Shown here: positions 37,011 to 47,927 of the stretch, in pieces
How the letters are laid out: every line of letters starts with the position of its first letter
How positions within the stretch are numbered: position 1 is the first letter of the stretch
Source of the DNA: Branchiostoma floridae
Lineage: Eukaryota; Chordata; Leptocardii; Amphioxiformes; Branchiostomatidae
Assembly (NCBI RefSeq): GCF_000003815.2
Contig: NC_049984.1
Span: forward strand, 13,800,001 to 13,864,000
Direction: 5' to 3'
DNA length: 64,000 nt
Position numbers and translations under genes: made by a program
The notes under the pieces: model-generated
What the model was told of the DNA's origin: nothing
Seen by the model: only the letters and a program-made list of their open reading frames with translations
Database searches by the model: none

Positions 37011-38090
37011 TCACCCACCTTCTTTGGTGGGAGATTCTGGTTCTCAGAGGGGTCCGACGTCGTCAGGCGGGTAGTCAACATTCACAGGATGTTTCGACCT
37101 TGTCCCGCTACATCCTCGTGCTGACCGGTCAGCAGTGGTGGCCACTCACTGCTCGCCTCGCCCCTCTGGTCTCCAATTCTGCTCGTCTCTCTTGAGCCAC
37201 AGCCAACAGGAGGCCTTCTCTGCTGCTTCCCCCAACAGTCTTGTTGCTTCCTTCCTTTCTCTACCTGTTAGGCCCAGGTCTTTAAGTAATTTCCATGATG
37301 ATGCTGCCGGGAATCCTCTGCATCCAATTTCCACAGGGAACAGCCATGTGTTGCACCCTTTTCCCCTGCATTCTAGCAGCAGCTCTTGATATTTACTTCT
37401 TTTCCTTTCATGCGCCAGGTCACATCCCTCTTCCCAAGGCACAGTCAGTTCTATCATCACTATGTTGCCATCTGCGAACAGGACAATATCGGGTCTTAAG
37501 GTCGTGTGGACCACCGATGGAAACTGTAGCTTCTTTCCTAGGTCAACCCTCATCTCCCAAGCTTTGGCTTTCTGCAAGAGGTTGCTGGATGGACGTGAGG
37601 TTGCTGGTCTTTTTTCCCCCTCCCTCACAAAAGTGATTGATGCTGCTGTTTTCCTGTGGGGCTGTTTGTTCTTCTTTCTTTCCTTCTCCAATATGCTGGC
37701 CAGAACTGCAAGGACTTTATCGTGTCGCCATCTGTATCTTCCTTGTGTGAGGGCCACCTTACAGCCTGAAAGGATGTGTGCCATGGTGCCTCTACCCCCG
37801 CAGAGTTTACATGCTGGGTCCTCGACCAATCCCCACCTGTGCAGATTTGCCGGAGATGGGAGTGTGTCATAAACTGATCGCAGTAAGAAGGAAATACGGT
37901 ATGGTTCTAATCTCCACAGTTCGGACCATGTTACTTTCCTCTGTGGGAGCTCCCATTTACACCAGGCTCCCTGTACTCCTAGCCCTACGGCCTTTGCTAG
38001 CATAACAAGAGTTATGGCGTTTGTTGAGGTCGCTAAGGTGTTTGATAATCCCTTTACCAGGAATTGCAACTTCCTTAATATCTGTTTCCA
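37011..38090 (-). mobile_element. 3' end of a non-LTR retrotransposon with restriction-like endonuclease
   Basis: A 307-codon open frame (37146-38069) encodes the C-terminal part of a retrotransposon polyprotein. It contains the zinc-knuckle CKLCGGRGTMAHILSGC, followed by a PD-(D/E)XK-type endonuclease region (RPDIVLFADG, IVMIELTVPWEEG) and the conserved tail GEAAEKASCWLW. This domain order marks REL-type elements (R2/NeSL/Utopia-like group). The reverse transcriptase itself is missing, so the copy is strongly 5'-truncated, as usual for target-primed insertion. The remaining frame is intact, suggesting a fairly young insertion. The span to about 37011 is the probable 3' UTR. The + strand open frames across it are shadows. 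Confidence 0.8.
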
Positions 38091-38099
38091 CGTATGTCC

Positions 38100-39110
38100 A
38101 AGTAGTTATCATAACACTAGGCAGTAACCAAGGCAATGTACACGTAGCAAGGGGGCGTCTTAAACAACCCATAGCCTGGATAGTAAGTACTAGTCATCAG
38201 TGGTTGCCAGGCGAAAGAGATCTGATGAGTGAATGGTTGTACTACCCTACCTTCAAGATGGGGGTGTCGTTTTAAAAATTGTATTAGCTGAAGATACTAC
38301 CATGATTCCCACAGTCGGCATGCTTTATCGGGACGTGATTAACTGACATACAAAAATACAAACACAGACTCCGGCAAAAACAATACCCTCTAAAAGTAAT
38401 AATCTTTTATTTGCAAATACATGCCCAATGGCTATGATAAGCACAAGCACAAATAGCATGGAATGATGATGATGAGTAAAGTGACATTAACAGATAACAT
38501 CTATACCAAGAAAGAAAAGTACTAAGATCTAGAACTGCCTTTGTAGGGATTGACTTCTTCGTAGGAGGCGGGGGAAGACGAATTCAACTGCTTCTTCAAT
38601 AATATGTGCGATCCTTAAATTTCATTAGAAAGATGATTCTTTGTTCATCTGTAATGATGGGGAAGCAAAAATAGATTTTTGACGCTTCTGTAAGTAATTG
38701 GTTTCTTTTTTCCTCATTAGGTGAAATGACTTTCGTCTTCCGCTGCAATATCCGCAAATTCTCCCGACGGAGGTAATAATTGGTTGGATAGGAAACAGTG
38801 GCTCATGTAGGATACAAAACATTTGATGGTAGAAACAACAATGGATTACAAAATATGGACCTGAAGATGTACATCGAAAACAATCGCTTAAAAACACACC
38901 AATGTTTGAAACCTCAGGTCTTAACCTCACTTGCAAAGCCATATTTGTCAAGTCTGTTTGGGTAAAGCAAATCCAGAGTTTAACACAACTCCATTATTGG
39001 TCCCTATTCATTATACAGTACATTCTTAGGGTATCAATGTGTGTATCAATATCTTAGGGTATCAATGTGCGCCAAGCCGCAAGTCAAGTCAAATTTCCTT
39101 GGCGACCTTG
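38100..39110. other. Intergenic stretch, no gene recognised
   Basis: No coding content is evident. A - strand polyadenylation signal (TTTATT on +) near 38404 could serve the vWA gene whose stop is at 39487. A short duplicated phrase (GGGTATCAATGTG) occurs near 39025 and 39058. Confidence 0.35.
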
Positions 39111-39116
39111 CTGTTG

Positions 39117-39355
39117 TTTCAGTACACGGCAGGGTATTTCTTTTACAGGAATGCTTTGCTAGCCATTCCCCTTTAACGTGCTCTAGACATCTCCTCGGAT
39201 ACGGGATCCCCATTTAATATCCCACCCGAAAGACGGGTGCAGCCTTAACCGAAATGCCCTTCCCAGGCTTTGACCGGGGGTCTCCCAATTACAAACTCTT
39301 TGGGACCAGGCGCTCATCTGTTAGGTTGCTACCAGTTGAGCTACAGGGACATCCA
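39117..39355 (-). mobile_element. tRNA-derived SINE, copy 1
   Basis: On the - strand it begins GTCCCTGTAGCTCAACTGGT, which resembles a Pol III A box, then shows a poor B-box region. A body follows with CTTTCGGGTGGGATATTAAA and GAGCACGTTAAAGG. The same order of segments is found at 58244-58418. The tRNA-like head does not fold as a complete tRNA, so it is not called a tRNA gene. Confidence 0.65.
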
Positions 39356-39486
39356 TTCAGGACATGACGTACTGTGAGAAAGTTTCAAGCGGTGGCAGAG
39401 GCTGCAAAGCACACTCGATTGACAACATCGCGACGCATTCAAACGTTTCTGTACAACCCTTTGTCTGAGGTTCACGGTAGTGCCGT

Positions 39487-42400
39487 CTACATGATACTGC
39501 AGGCGCGAGACTTTGTAGACCGGGCTGAGGACGGCGGGCTGTCGTCATCACTGCTGTCATCCCCTCCTATGGCTCCCACCAGCTGAAGGGCAGCCAGGAC
39601 AGTGGCAGTCCCCACAACGACGTGTTCTAAAAAGTAGGGAACAAATCATTCAAACCTGTCAATACAATCATCACATGTACATTCCTCTATATCACGAGGG
39701 TATGTTTACTTACAGATAGCATGGTTTGGTTCCATGCAGATGGTATGGTTTTGTCCCATATATGCAAATCAACGGTTTGCATGTTGCCCACAGATGTGAT
39801 TCTCTTTTCTATAGTCTTTAGATAGAATCATTTCACCGTTAGAATTTTACCTACCCTCCAGCTCAATTTCCTTTGTGCCGGGTGGGCGATAGCGGTAGTT
39901 GGCCTTCGTTCCATTGGGCCAGCGGACCTAAGGAAGGGAACAGTGAACGTGATCTCGAAGAGAACATGTCCAGTAATCCCAACGGAAATTGTTAGATTTC
40001 CAGAAATTGTCTCTTAACACAGATAAATCAATAGATCAATGTATCTAGCCAGCAGTGAGAGAAAAGTCATAATTTTAACCATGTCAGATTGGGAGTCGTG
40101 TGGAAAAGATGAAAAGAAAGTGTCTGACGTGAACGTTGAAGGTCTCCCTGGGCTGGACCTTGAACACGGCTCCCACACTGCCCCTGCCGCCGTCCTGATC
40201 CCCGTAACGCGCCTGCCAGTCTCTGCCTGCAACGGCAATACATAACATTACAACTACTAAGTTTGCAATGAAAGAAACAGGTTTTCGGCTTGTACGTAGA
40301 GCGGTACGTAGAACTACCGGGGCTAAGGGTGCTCGCGATAAACAGGATAAAGTGGAGAGATTTGAAGAAAGACTGATTGTAGTTGCAATGTGTCCAGAAC
40401 ACTGTGGATAACGTATAACGTATAAAAGTGATGTCAAGGGGAAATAACTTACGGTAGTTAACGTTAGTGTGGATAACAAGGTCTACTCACCCCTAACCAC
40501 GCGACATCCGACCTTGACCCCACCACTTCCCACGGCGCGTACTTCGTCGACCACCTGTACGAAACCCAGCGTGTGACAGAAACTTTCAGTGTACCTTCTT
40601 TAGAAGACTCAATATACCACGAAGTACGGAAATATATCAGAACACATCCGTGTGTGAATCATACATTATACCATGTGTTGACATGGCCATCAGGAATTAA
40701 AAATTCTTCACTTAGTCATGTCTTGTTCATATACATGCGTTGGGTTTTTGCAGCACGGCTGCTCAGGCTTGTCACATAGTTTCTGTACTACGTGGCTTAA
40801 AGCCTTGTGATGCTCACAAGTTCGCTAGCGTTGACCTCTACTTACAAAGAGACCATAGATAGATAAAGTAGTCCATACCCTGACGTCTTTGGCCCCCTCG
40901 GCTCCAAATCGATAACGGTAATTGGTGGAGTCATCGTAGTCCCACTCCACAACAAGCTGGCCTGGAAGGAAGGAAGAACAAGAAACAAATCTTAACTATG
41001 TGTGCCCAAATCACGCTAACAATGCTGTGCCAGGTTTTAAACTGCAGAATTTAAGTTATTTTTTATCATTTATATAAGACAGAAGACTTTCGTACGGAAG
41101 CGTGAGAAGAATGAGTTTTTCGTTAATTGTGATGTTCGTGACGATAGTACTGAAATGTGTGACATTTTCCTCACCATCACCCCTGTGCTTGACGACAGTC
41201 CCGACACCAAAACGGTCCTGCGGGCCCCATTTCCAGTCCCTGCCGCGGCGAACACGTGACCCGAATGGTGGCATGTTTGGCTGCTCGCTCTACAAACGAC
41301 ACATGTGAAAGTACCGTTTTATGATATGATGTATTGCTTTGCGACAATCTATACAATCCTTGCATTTAATTTTGTGACTTAAGAAGATATCTTGATGCTC
41401 TACTGTCAAATGTATCACACAGCTGAGCAGGCCCAAACGTGGAACCAACAGGGCAAGCGAGAGAGGGGAAGGCCCAAGAGCAGCTGGAGCAGTGACACCG
41501 AGGAAGAGATGAGGAGCATCAGTAACAGCTGGTACGACCTCAGAAGGAAGGCCTAGAGACCTGTGCAGTGGAGGACGATCATCGGTGGCCTACGCTCCGA
41601 CCGGGGCAAAGGGCCCAAGTAAGTTAGCCTCTGGCCGGCTAACTCCCTTAGCGTACAAACTGTTATAGACTGTATTTGTATTTCTACAATTAGACCACCG
41701 ATCCGCGGAGCCTGGTAGAGGCCACAAGTAACGTTAAGTAATTGTCAAATGAAGCATGTCGGTCTGACTTACGTCATCGTCGTCGTCATCGTCGTCTGCC
41801 GCCATCAGCAGCATGGCGAGCAGCAGAGTCTTCAGACCGGCCTGTGGGAACGGTTGGGATGGGAGGAGTTAGAGCTGCTCCTGATGATATCAGTTGCCTT
41901 GGTAATATCGCATGTTCCAATGGACCGATAGGCTGGTCATGTCTGTCAGGCAGCAGGTTATAGAGTCCTACAGTATGCATGATTTTCTGTGACTAAATTT
42001 ATATTCAAGCTCTTCATCGCTTCCATGAGACCTTCGAATATGGGCGTGGTCCCCCTGCTTTTAGGTTGTCTGTGAATGTATAAAGTCACATGTGTCTGTA
42101 TCTGTATCTGTAGCTAAATTTATATAGCCGGTATAACCGCCCTTTTAAAAGTTTAAACATTACGTCATATGAAGAACCAGTCGTGAGGATTTGTGACCGA
42201 TTTATTCATCTACTTTACCATTGCTTTACCTTCACTTTGCAGCAGACTATCCCACACGACGTTTGAAACAGTCCTTACCAGTTCATCGCTGTCCACACTT
42301 TCCCCCATCTTGGCCATGAACTGCCGCAGGACCATGATGTCTCGCAGCTTCTGCATGTCTGAAGTTCAGATAGAGTTAAAAGGCCGAAACGGGGGTTGTG

Positions 42401-44404
42401 AGTATATGTTAAGGAATATACAAAGGTTTTATTGAAGAATAGTACAGTGAAACTGGGAACAATGATTTTTAAGGTTCTTACCGTGGCCAAACTGGGCCGC
42501 AAAGCGGATGAGAAGCACCTAGATATCGAGCATAAAAATGAGCATCAGTACATGTTCATGTATTATAACATCGTATAAGAGCGCAAACGATGTTGAAATG
42601 GCACTTACGAAATTGATTAAAATAGGAGGAAAGTTACTTATACCTACCTGTCTTCGGAAGAACTCGGACAGCTGACTGACGTCACCCAGGATGTACATAC
42701 CGTTGGTGAGTTTGGCGATGGCTTGGAGGAGATCCTTAGACAGTGGCAATCAACGGTGTACATAAGAAGAAGTACCAAAACAATATCAGTGCAAAAACCG
42801 TGAGACTCATCCGTTCAATAGTAGCGTCCTTGATCTAGACTTAGCCCGCGCCCGACCAAACACTTCGTTAGATATACATAAGGATATCAACACTAAGTCA
42901 CTGTTTTGTTGGAGAAGACAGACAGTGTCTGTACCTTGTCCACGTCATCACCACACCCCACGCAGGCTATGGGGATGGGATGCGGCAGGCCCACCGCCTG
43001 CCAGCCCGCCGGCCCGAACGACAGCGCTGCCTTCAGGACGTTCTCCTTGTCCTGTGTACAAGGATACTGTGTGAATTGTACGTACGATTTAAACGGTACT
43101 CCTAAAACACTGACCATAGAAACAATCAGGCGGTAAATTGGCAAGATCCTGATAATACAATTGAAGTAGCAAATTATGAATTACGTCAGGGTAGCCGTCT
43201 GTCATTAAGATGACACGAGGGGTCATCTTCCGACCACCTGGCAGGGTCAGCACGCCACCTAGCGGCAGAAGTGTAAAAGTGTCAGTTTGTGAACTTCACA
43301 AGAGGTGACTGCATTGCAACAACATCACATGCGGCAGATCAGTCATATTCCTTCACCACGCTTTAAAGACAAGGATGGCAAAAGCTAACAAGCCAAAGCA
43401 CGGAAGTGATGTTTGTCATCATCAGTAAATAGCAAGGGCTACTCTCACCAAGCGGAGGCACGTTGAAAGCACTGTTGATTTCGACAACACAAACGTGCCT
43501 CCAACGTGCCTCCAACGAAATCCAACGCGTCTCCGCTGTGTTTTTGAAATTTACTAAACATCTTACCGCGCTGCAGAATTTCCTTCATCGCCTCCATGAG
43601 ACCTTCGAACATGGGTGTGGTCCCTCCTGCTTTTAGGTTGTCTGTGAATATAAAAAGCCACATGTGTTTGTATCTGTAGCCGGTATAACCGCCCTTCGGC
43701 GTAACATAACAGCATATGCATTCTGATGGACCGACAATGAAAGATCTAACATTACATCCATTCTTAGATACGCAGCAACTTACTAGTATCTATGACACAG
43801 TGAGTCTATACAGTTATCTAGCATGCCCACTTGATAATGTTATGTTGTCATTCTGACGTACCAACAGACTGCATGACGGTCCCGTAGTTCCCGGACAGCG
43901 GTTGGATGATGCGGGCTCCTCCACCAAACTCTACCACGGCCACGTTCTCTCGGAGGCTCATCTTGTTCGCGGTTTCTGTTTTGCAATTAAGAATACCCCA
44001 TAGGAGAAGATGAAAATGAAAACTGTAACTACTTAGATACCAAGAACATGTCGGTGTTTAACAATCTAATATGGCCTTGTACACTTTTCGTCTCTCTTAC
44101 ACTTCCAAATGCGGACTTTTACAGCATATATAGGTCAATGATTTATTGAGGAATTTTTAAACGAAACAACATGTCTAGATTGAACTGACCATTACAATTT
44201 CTAGTATCCATTTTTTTAGCCACATCGTCCTATTATATCACAATTTAAATTTGTTGCGCAGGTAAAGAGTCCGAAGCTCCGATCACACATTACGTTACCT
44301 TGTACGCCGAGTAGGAAATGTCGGACTCCCTTCTTCAGTTCGGCCATCCCGCGGCCGTTCATGGAGCCTGAGGTGTCCAGGCACAGGACCGTGTCCAGCG
44401 GCAT
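39487..44404 (-). CDS. vWA / MIB-HERC2 protein with C-terminal CaaX box (paralogue A)
   Basis: Fifteen exons, 44299-44404, 43862-43975, 43567-43641, 43185-43258, 42935-43051, 42648-42734, 42482-42518, 42279-42358, 41773-41841, 41175-41289, 40879-40961, 40491-40554, 40129-40226, 39855-39927 and 39487-39626, close in phase to 443 residues. Residues 5 to about 190 are a von Willebrand A domain with MIDAS motif DTSGSM and ILMTDGYPD. Residues 233-253 are a hydrophobic stretch followed by eight Asp. Two MIB/HERC2 domains follow (GRDWKWGPQD near 267 and GRDWQARYGDQDGG near 341). The end is CSIM-stop, a CaaX box identical to that of prelamin A and favoured for farnesylation. No signal peptide is present, so a cytoplasmic, membrane-tethered protein is inferred. 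Family function is unknown to me; MIB/HERC2 domains in Mindbomb proteins bind substrates. Paralogue B lies 3.5 kb upstream in the same orientation. Confidence 0.9.
41430..41625 (+). mobile_element. Remnant of a LINE reverse transcriptase C-terminus
   Basis: A + strand reading, AEQAQTWNQQGKRERGRPKS..., then a TAG, then VQWRTIIGGLRSDRGKGPK-stop, matches the usual C-terminal end of RTE/CR1-like endonuclease-reverse transcriptases (GKRKRGRPK, tryptophan-rich, then GGL). It lies antisense in intron 9 of vWA paralogue A. The in-frame TAG and lack of the upstream domains show that it is dead. Confidence 0.7.
42008..42146 (-). pseudogene. Decayed duplicate of vWA paralogue A exon 3 within intron 8
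   Basis: The segment repeats most of exon 3 (43567-43641) and about 50 nt of its upstream intron, including TTTTAGGTTGTCTGTGAAT and GCCGGTATAACCGCCC on the + strand. Compared with the true exon it has lost one base in the GCAGGAGGGACC stretch (- strand), shifting the frame. It also lacks the donor end. It is a non-functional exon copy produced by a local duplication. Confidence 0.8.
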
Positions 44405-47400
44405 GGTCAGTGGACAGCAGATATATAGTCAGCACAGGAATGGGCTGGCAAAGGACGAGACAACGAAAGAATGAAAACGAGAGAAAGACTGACATGATTG
44501 CTAAACACAATTTACAATATACTAATGTAGATAAGAGATTGTGGGGAACATCTAACTATGCCAGAGTTAGACATTTAGGTAAATTTTCATCCGTAATTGC
44601 ATCTGTTTGTTTCCTGACGATTAGCCATCGGACATGACTATGTAGATAACTAATACATAGATAATACAATCAACTGATCAAAGTTATGATCCGTTAGACA
44701 ACGTTTATGATATCCACAGTAGCAGAATAGTTAGGATAGATGGTGCTTTTTAATCTTCCTGCTAGGTTCTAAACTAAGTAACTTCATACGTTGTTTGACT
44801 CATATTCGTACCCTTCGATTCACCAGTCGCCCAGAAAAAATAGGCAACGAAGCAAGCATGCCGCTGGCAGTTATGTTAAAAGTTTTGTTTGTGTGCCGTT
44901 AAGGCAAGCTGTGTTTGAACATATTATTTGCCATACACGACCTCAGTAAACTATAATCCATCTGTAAAGCATTACATTCTCCCGCTGAGTCGATCGGAAC
45001 ATTAGATAATGTTCGCACAAGTGCACAAATGACAACCCGCGTCTTGACTTTAACCTTATCGGTACGGATCGCTGATGTTCAAAGCTGAGAGTATTGTGGT
45101 GTCTACACCGTACATAATTATCATGTTTTGAACAACCCTCAAAGGCATGGACATGTTTTGTTTCGCCTGACAGGTGGTTGCACACGAAAGGGGAAGTTCT
45201 TGCCTTATCACAGGCAAATACTTTCCTTTATATAGCGTGGATTAGGTACTTAAATTTTGCGTTTCGTTTAACCTAAAGCTTTCCGTTATTACATGACGTG
45301 GGAGCATAGCGGACTAAAAGAAGGTTTTGTTGCTTTGTTAAGTGATCAGCGAGCCTATTTTTGATAGTCACCCGCCCCTTTTATACGGGAGGGAGCGTTA
45401 TTGGCAAATAAGTTCACCAGAGCGCTGCACTTATCTAAACATATTTTTTCCTATCTTATATTCACGTGAAACTAAACGTTGGCCAGTCAATTTCGACCTT
45501 AGCGGAGGTATATGTATTTCCAGGTGGTAAATCCCACGGTTGTAAATTGGTTTATGAATCGATGTTCCTTTGTAACACTTTTGCTCACATGCAGAACAGG
45601 TATACCTGGCTTTGAAATCGATCGTTTTATGAACTGATAAGTATCACTTGGGTTATTTGTAGCCTTCCCACTTTACATGGATTACATTCCGATTAAAACG
45701 GATCTTTTACCGCCTTTGCTCTTTGTCCTAAATACACATTGTCGCCATTTGTTGACTTTCACCCTAAACTTGACTTTTCTGGCATACCATCCTTATCCCG
45801 TCTCCCAGGTAAACTTCTTAATTTTCATTACACCTGGTGCTTCTTCAAACAGACAATGCGTCTTATTGACATGTCTAAGATTTAAACTTACCTGAGTGTA
45901 GGTTTTAAGACGTGCGGTCGCGCAGTTCTTCTGGACGAGTAGAAAAACAACTTGAGTAAACAACCGTGCCGATGGCGTAACTTTAAACCTTATTAAGACC
46001 CACGCCTGGGTTCCTCCATTTCTCAGTGGGGGGCGAAGAAATAGATATCTAAATAAATTCCGTATACGTGTAAAGAGAAGTGTGATAGTACTCCACACCT
46101 CGAGCAAAAAGGCACAACATATGAGGACACTTATCTACTACATCTGTGGCAATCCAGTTTAACGTTACCAGGAACGAAACTGCCCGCTTCTTAGAAAATG
46201 ATGTTGACGTTACCATCTCCTTACCATATAAGGTAAAAAAAGTTAGGTCTGTACCCTTCAATTACCAGAACTTAAAGTTAATCAGTAAACTTTAAACTTG
46301 GACTATAAAACAGAAGTAAATTTTGTATGATTTAGTGACCTCTTGATGCAACACACGATCTCTTGCAACAAGGTCATTGTAGGATATGCTCTTGGTAAGA
46401 AAGGGTCAGAGGAGTTAAATGTACGCAGTGAACTGGTGACAACTTGTTGGTGTAGTCATGGCTCATTTGTCGCCATTGTTTAGATTCAACTTCCTCCTGG
46501 GGAAGAACTACTTTCACTTTTGCGCAAAAGCCGTTTGTTTGTTTGATATATCTAGTTACAGTGGGTAGGTAATCCAACCTGCACTTGAGAATACCAGAAA
46601 AACCCGGTGTCCCTTTGGCGTAAACCTTAAACTTGTCTTTGAACTATATTTCTTCAAACTATAACAAAAAATCTATTCACATTGGACAACATTTAACAAT
46701 CGAAGTGTTAGCCACTGAACTGCTATGATGACTGAGCAATGGGTTCTTACACAAAAAGAGGGTAAACAAGTTACCTGCGCACCTGCAGTTGCCCTGACGT
46801 CCTGTGTCAACATTAAAGCAGTAGATAGTGTAAACAAAGTTAACTTGGCTCCGGTACATGGAAACTAGGTCGTTGGTATCACTGTACTTATGGTACGAAA
46901 AATGGTAAAACAACGGCGAGACATGAGAAAGATATAGATTGGTACTTTCAACGATTTTCTGGCGAACCATGGTTAATGTTACTTTCATTAGTTTGTTACA
47001 CTTTGGTGAACCATTTAACCTCCTTGGGTGAACAGCATGATAAAAGAATAAGCTGGTGTTTCAATATGCCATATGTTTATGATCTAAAGAAGAGATCTAA
47101 CTCAGGTTTTAACAGCACAGTTTAATGTCTAAGAAAGGTACTAACTGTAATTTATTAAAGTACGTAACGTTAGCAATGATTCTGTTACAAATAACGTTAG
47201 TTAACATAATAGCGGTTACTGTGTCAGTTATCCTTTTACTGTCACTAGTTTGATCTATGTATACATTAGTAAAATTTACTCCAGAAAAAGGCAAACTCGA
47301 GAGCACATGGTGCCTTCTAGTCCAGAAACATTTCTTTCGATACCGATGATGGAATTCTGGAAATGGTAATCCCATTAACTTCGTATAGCTTTGAAAGTTA

Positions 47401-47927
47401 CCGCATTACTAGTATATACTTCCTCTTATTCTTGTTGAGCTCAAGCATAAATGCGCTTGAGATGAAGCGAAATGCTCTCTGCTATCTAACGTTGATAGTA
47501 CAATGTTGCGTCGCTACAGCTCACATTCATATAGATTACAGCTAAGCACATTGGGTTAACCCTACTCTTCTCGATACGTGTATTGGGTTCTTTAGTTATT
47601 ATATAGACAACAATATACCAATATATTTTATATTATATAAGGTAACAATATAACATTACCAACATAAATGTTAATCAAAGGTTTTGCATGGAGGGTTGCC
47701 TTCATCTGAATAACCATATCACCAGCTAATAGTGTCCTCGGGTAAAGTTTGTTGAACTAGTAGAAGAATGTGGCTTAATGTAGTATTTTCGTTCCACCTG
47801 AAAGCATACAAATTAAGAAAGCTGGTGTGACCGTCTCAACCGTGTTCATCTCCATTTAAGGGTACATCACCCACTAATTTCGTATTTTTCTCCATCTGTG
47901 GACCTTTCGCGTTTACGCCTGGCGGGT
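44405..47927. other. Spacer between the tandem vWA paralogues
   Basis: It contains the presumed promoter of paralogue A and the 3' UTR of paralogue B (a - strand AATAAA near 47147). The part from 47580 to 47660 is very AT-rich. Several TAACGTTA-type palindromes occur (for example about 46160, 47165, 47193). No further exon is recognised. Confidence 0.4.

Noticed and set aside
37295-37872. + strand open frames of 113 and 136 codons
   Set aside because: They are antisense to the retrotransposon endonuclease frame, whose motifs are clear on the - strand.
39290-39355. tRNA gene on the - strand
   Set aside because: The head of the sequence resembles a tRNA A box, but no full cloverleaf can be drawn and the same sequence with a SINE body recurs at 58244-58418.
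47580-47660. AT-rich tract as replication origin or scaffold attachment region
   Set aside because: Only base composition supports it; no specific motif is visible.
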